Shown here piece by piece: positions 38,462 to 38,501 of a stretch of 38,501 bases of DNA. This DNA is from an uncultured Oscillospiraceae bacterium (lineage in GTDB: Bacteria; Bacillota; Clostridia; Oscillospirales; Acutalibacteraceae). Numbering within the stretch: position 1 is the first letter of the stretch; every line of letters begins with the position of its first letter. The stretch spans positions 1 to 38,501 of the forward strand of contig UQFO01000022.1 in the NCBI GenBank assembly GCA_900540275.1. The letters run 5' to 3'. Below the pieces are notes generated by a model. The model was not told the origin of the DNA. It saw nothing but the letters and a program-made list of their open reading frames with translations, and did not search any database. Made by a program: the position numbers and the translations under genes.

Positions 38462-38501
38462 AGATCGGAAGAGCACACGTCTGAACTCCAGTCACCCGTC
38501 C
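38462..38501 (+). other. Illumina TruSeq adapter and index (not biological)
   Basis: Bases 38462-38495 are the full 34-base TruSeq read-1 adapter beginning AGATCGGAAGAGCACACG. They are followed by CCGTCC (38496-38501), which I recall as TruSeq index 16. This is untrimmed library sequence at the contig end and should be removed. Confidence 0.98.

Noticed and set aside
38387..38476. An N-terminal extension of the HAD protein
   Set aside because: Its first residues are encoded by adapter sequence, and the HAD fold begins at the ATG at 38386, which is coupled to an upstream stop.

Overview
The window reads as a contig from a low-to-mid-GC gut Firmicute, most likely a Ruminococcus-like member of the Oscillospiraceae. 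The evidence is strong Shine-Dalgarno sites, Gram-positive conjugation genes, a sortase, and secreted proteins with dockerin, cohesin-like and starch-binding modules of the kind used in cellulosomes and amylosomes. No rRNA is present, so the species cannot be named.

Region 1 (1-~7,600) is one end of an integrative conjugative element, all on the minus strand: a replication-initiator-like DUF6017 protein, a DUF5348 protein, PcfB, the VirD4/TraG coupling protein, a small basic protein, Maff2, a VirB6/TrbL-like channel protein, PrgI and a VirB4 ATPase that runs off the left edge. Its right boundary lies in a gene-free stretch (about 7,218-7,930) that holds inverted and direct repeats and an attenuator-like hairpin.

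Region 2 (7,900-24,100) is chromosomal. It holds a cytoplasmic Cu/Zn superoxide dismutase, an AraC regulator, a 1,334-residue secreted alkaline phosphatase with a dockerin and several starch-binding-like modules, TspO, a newly recognised 55-residue gene, a five-gene operon (WYL regulator, GyrI-like, Fpg/Nei-like, DinB, DUF3788), DUF5662, an unknown 128-residue protein, a three-gene class D sortase module, and leuB with a PHP-type phosphatase.

Region 3 (24,180-37,010) is rich in secreted proteins. A ricin-lectin/dockerin/cohesin-like protein lies next to a ricin-lectin/dockerin paralogue whose cohesin-like part has decayed downstream of its stop. Then come a 1,031-residue TSP3/VWA/lipase protein, a nitroreductase, a zinc-ribbon membrane protein, a YhgE/Pip protein with a membrane partner, a small Cas2-fold-like protein, and an AraC regulator divergent from a CBM26-like starch-binding protein. 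A direct repeat (ATTCGAC, 10-bp period) sits at the same distance from a -10 box in front of the starch-binding gene and again at 37,093, with a related site at 26,578. This suggests a small regulon controlled by the adjacent AraC protein.

Region 4 (37,400-38,501) has tRNA-Cys and tRNA-Gly followed by a much more GC-rich stretch with a HAD phosphatase. The last 40 bases are Illumina TruSeq adapter plus a 6-base index. The tRNA-Gly acceptor stem has two arms that do not match each other. Together these suggest that everything right of about 37,600 may have been joined to this contig in error.

The main biological interest is the carbohydrate-degrading assembly: a phosphatase bearing starch-binding modules and a dockerin, a possible lectin-dockerin-cohesin adaptor, and a starch-binding protein under its own AraC regulator.
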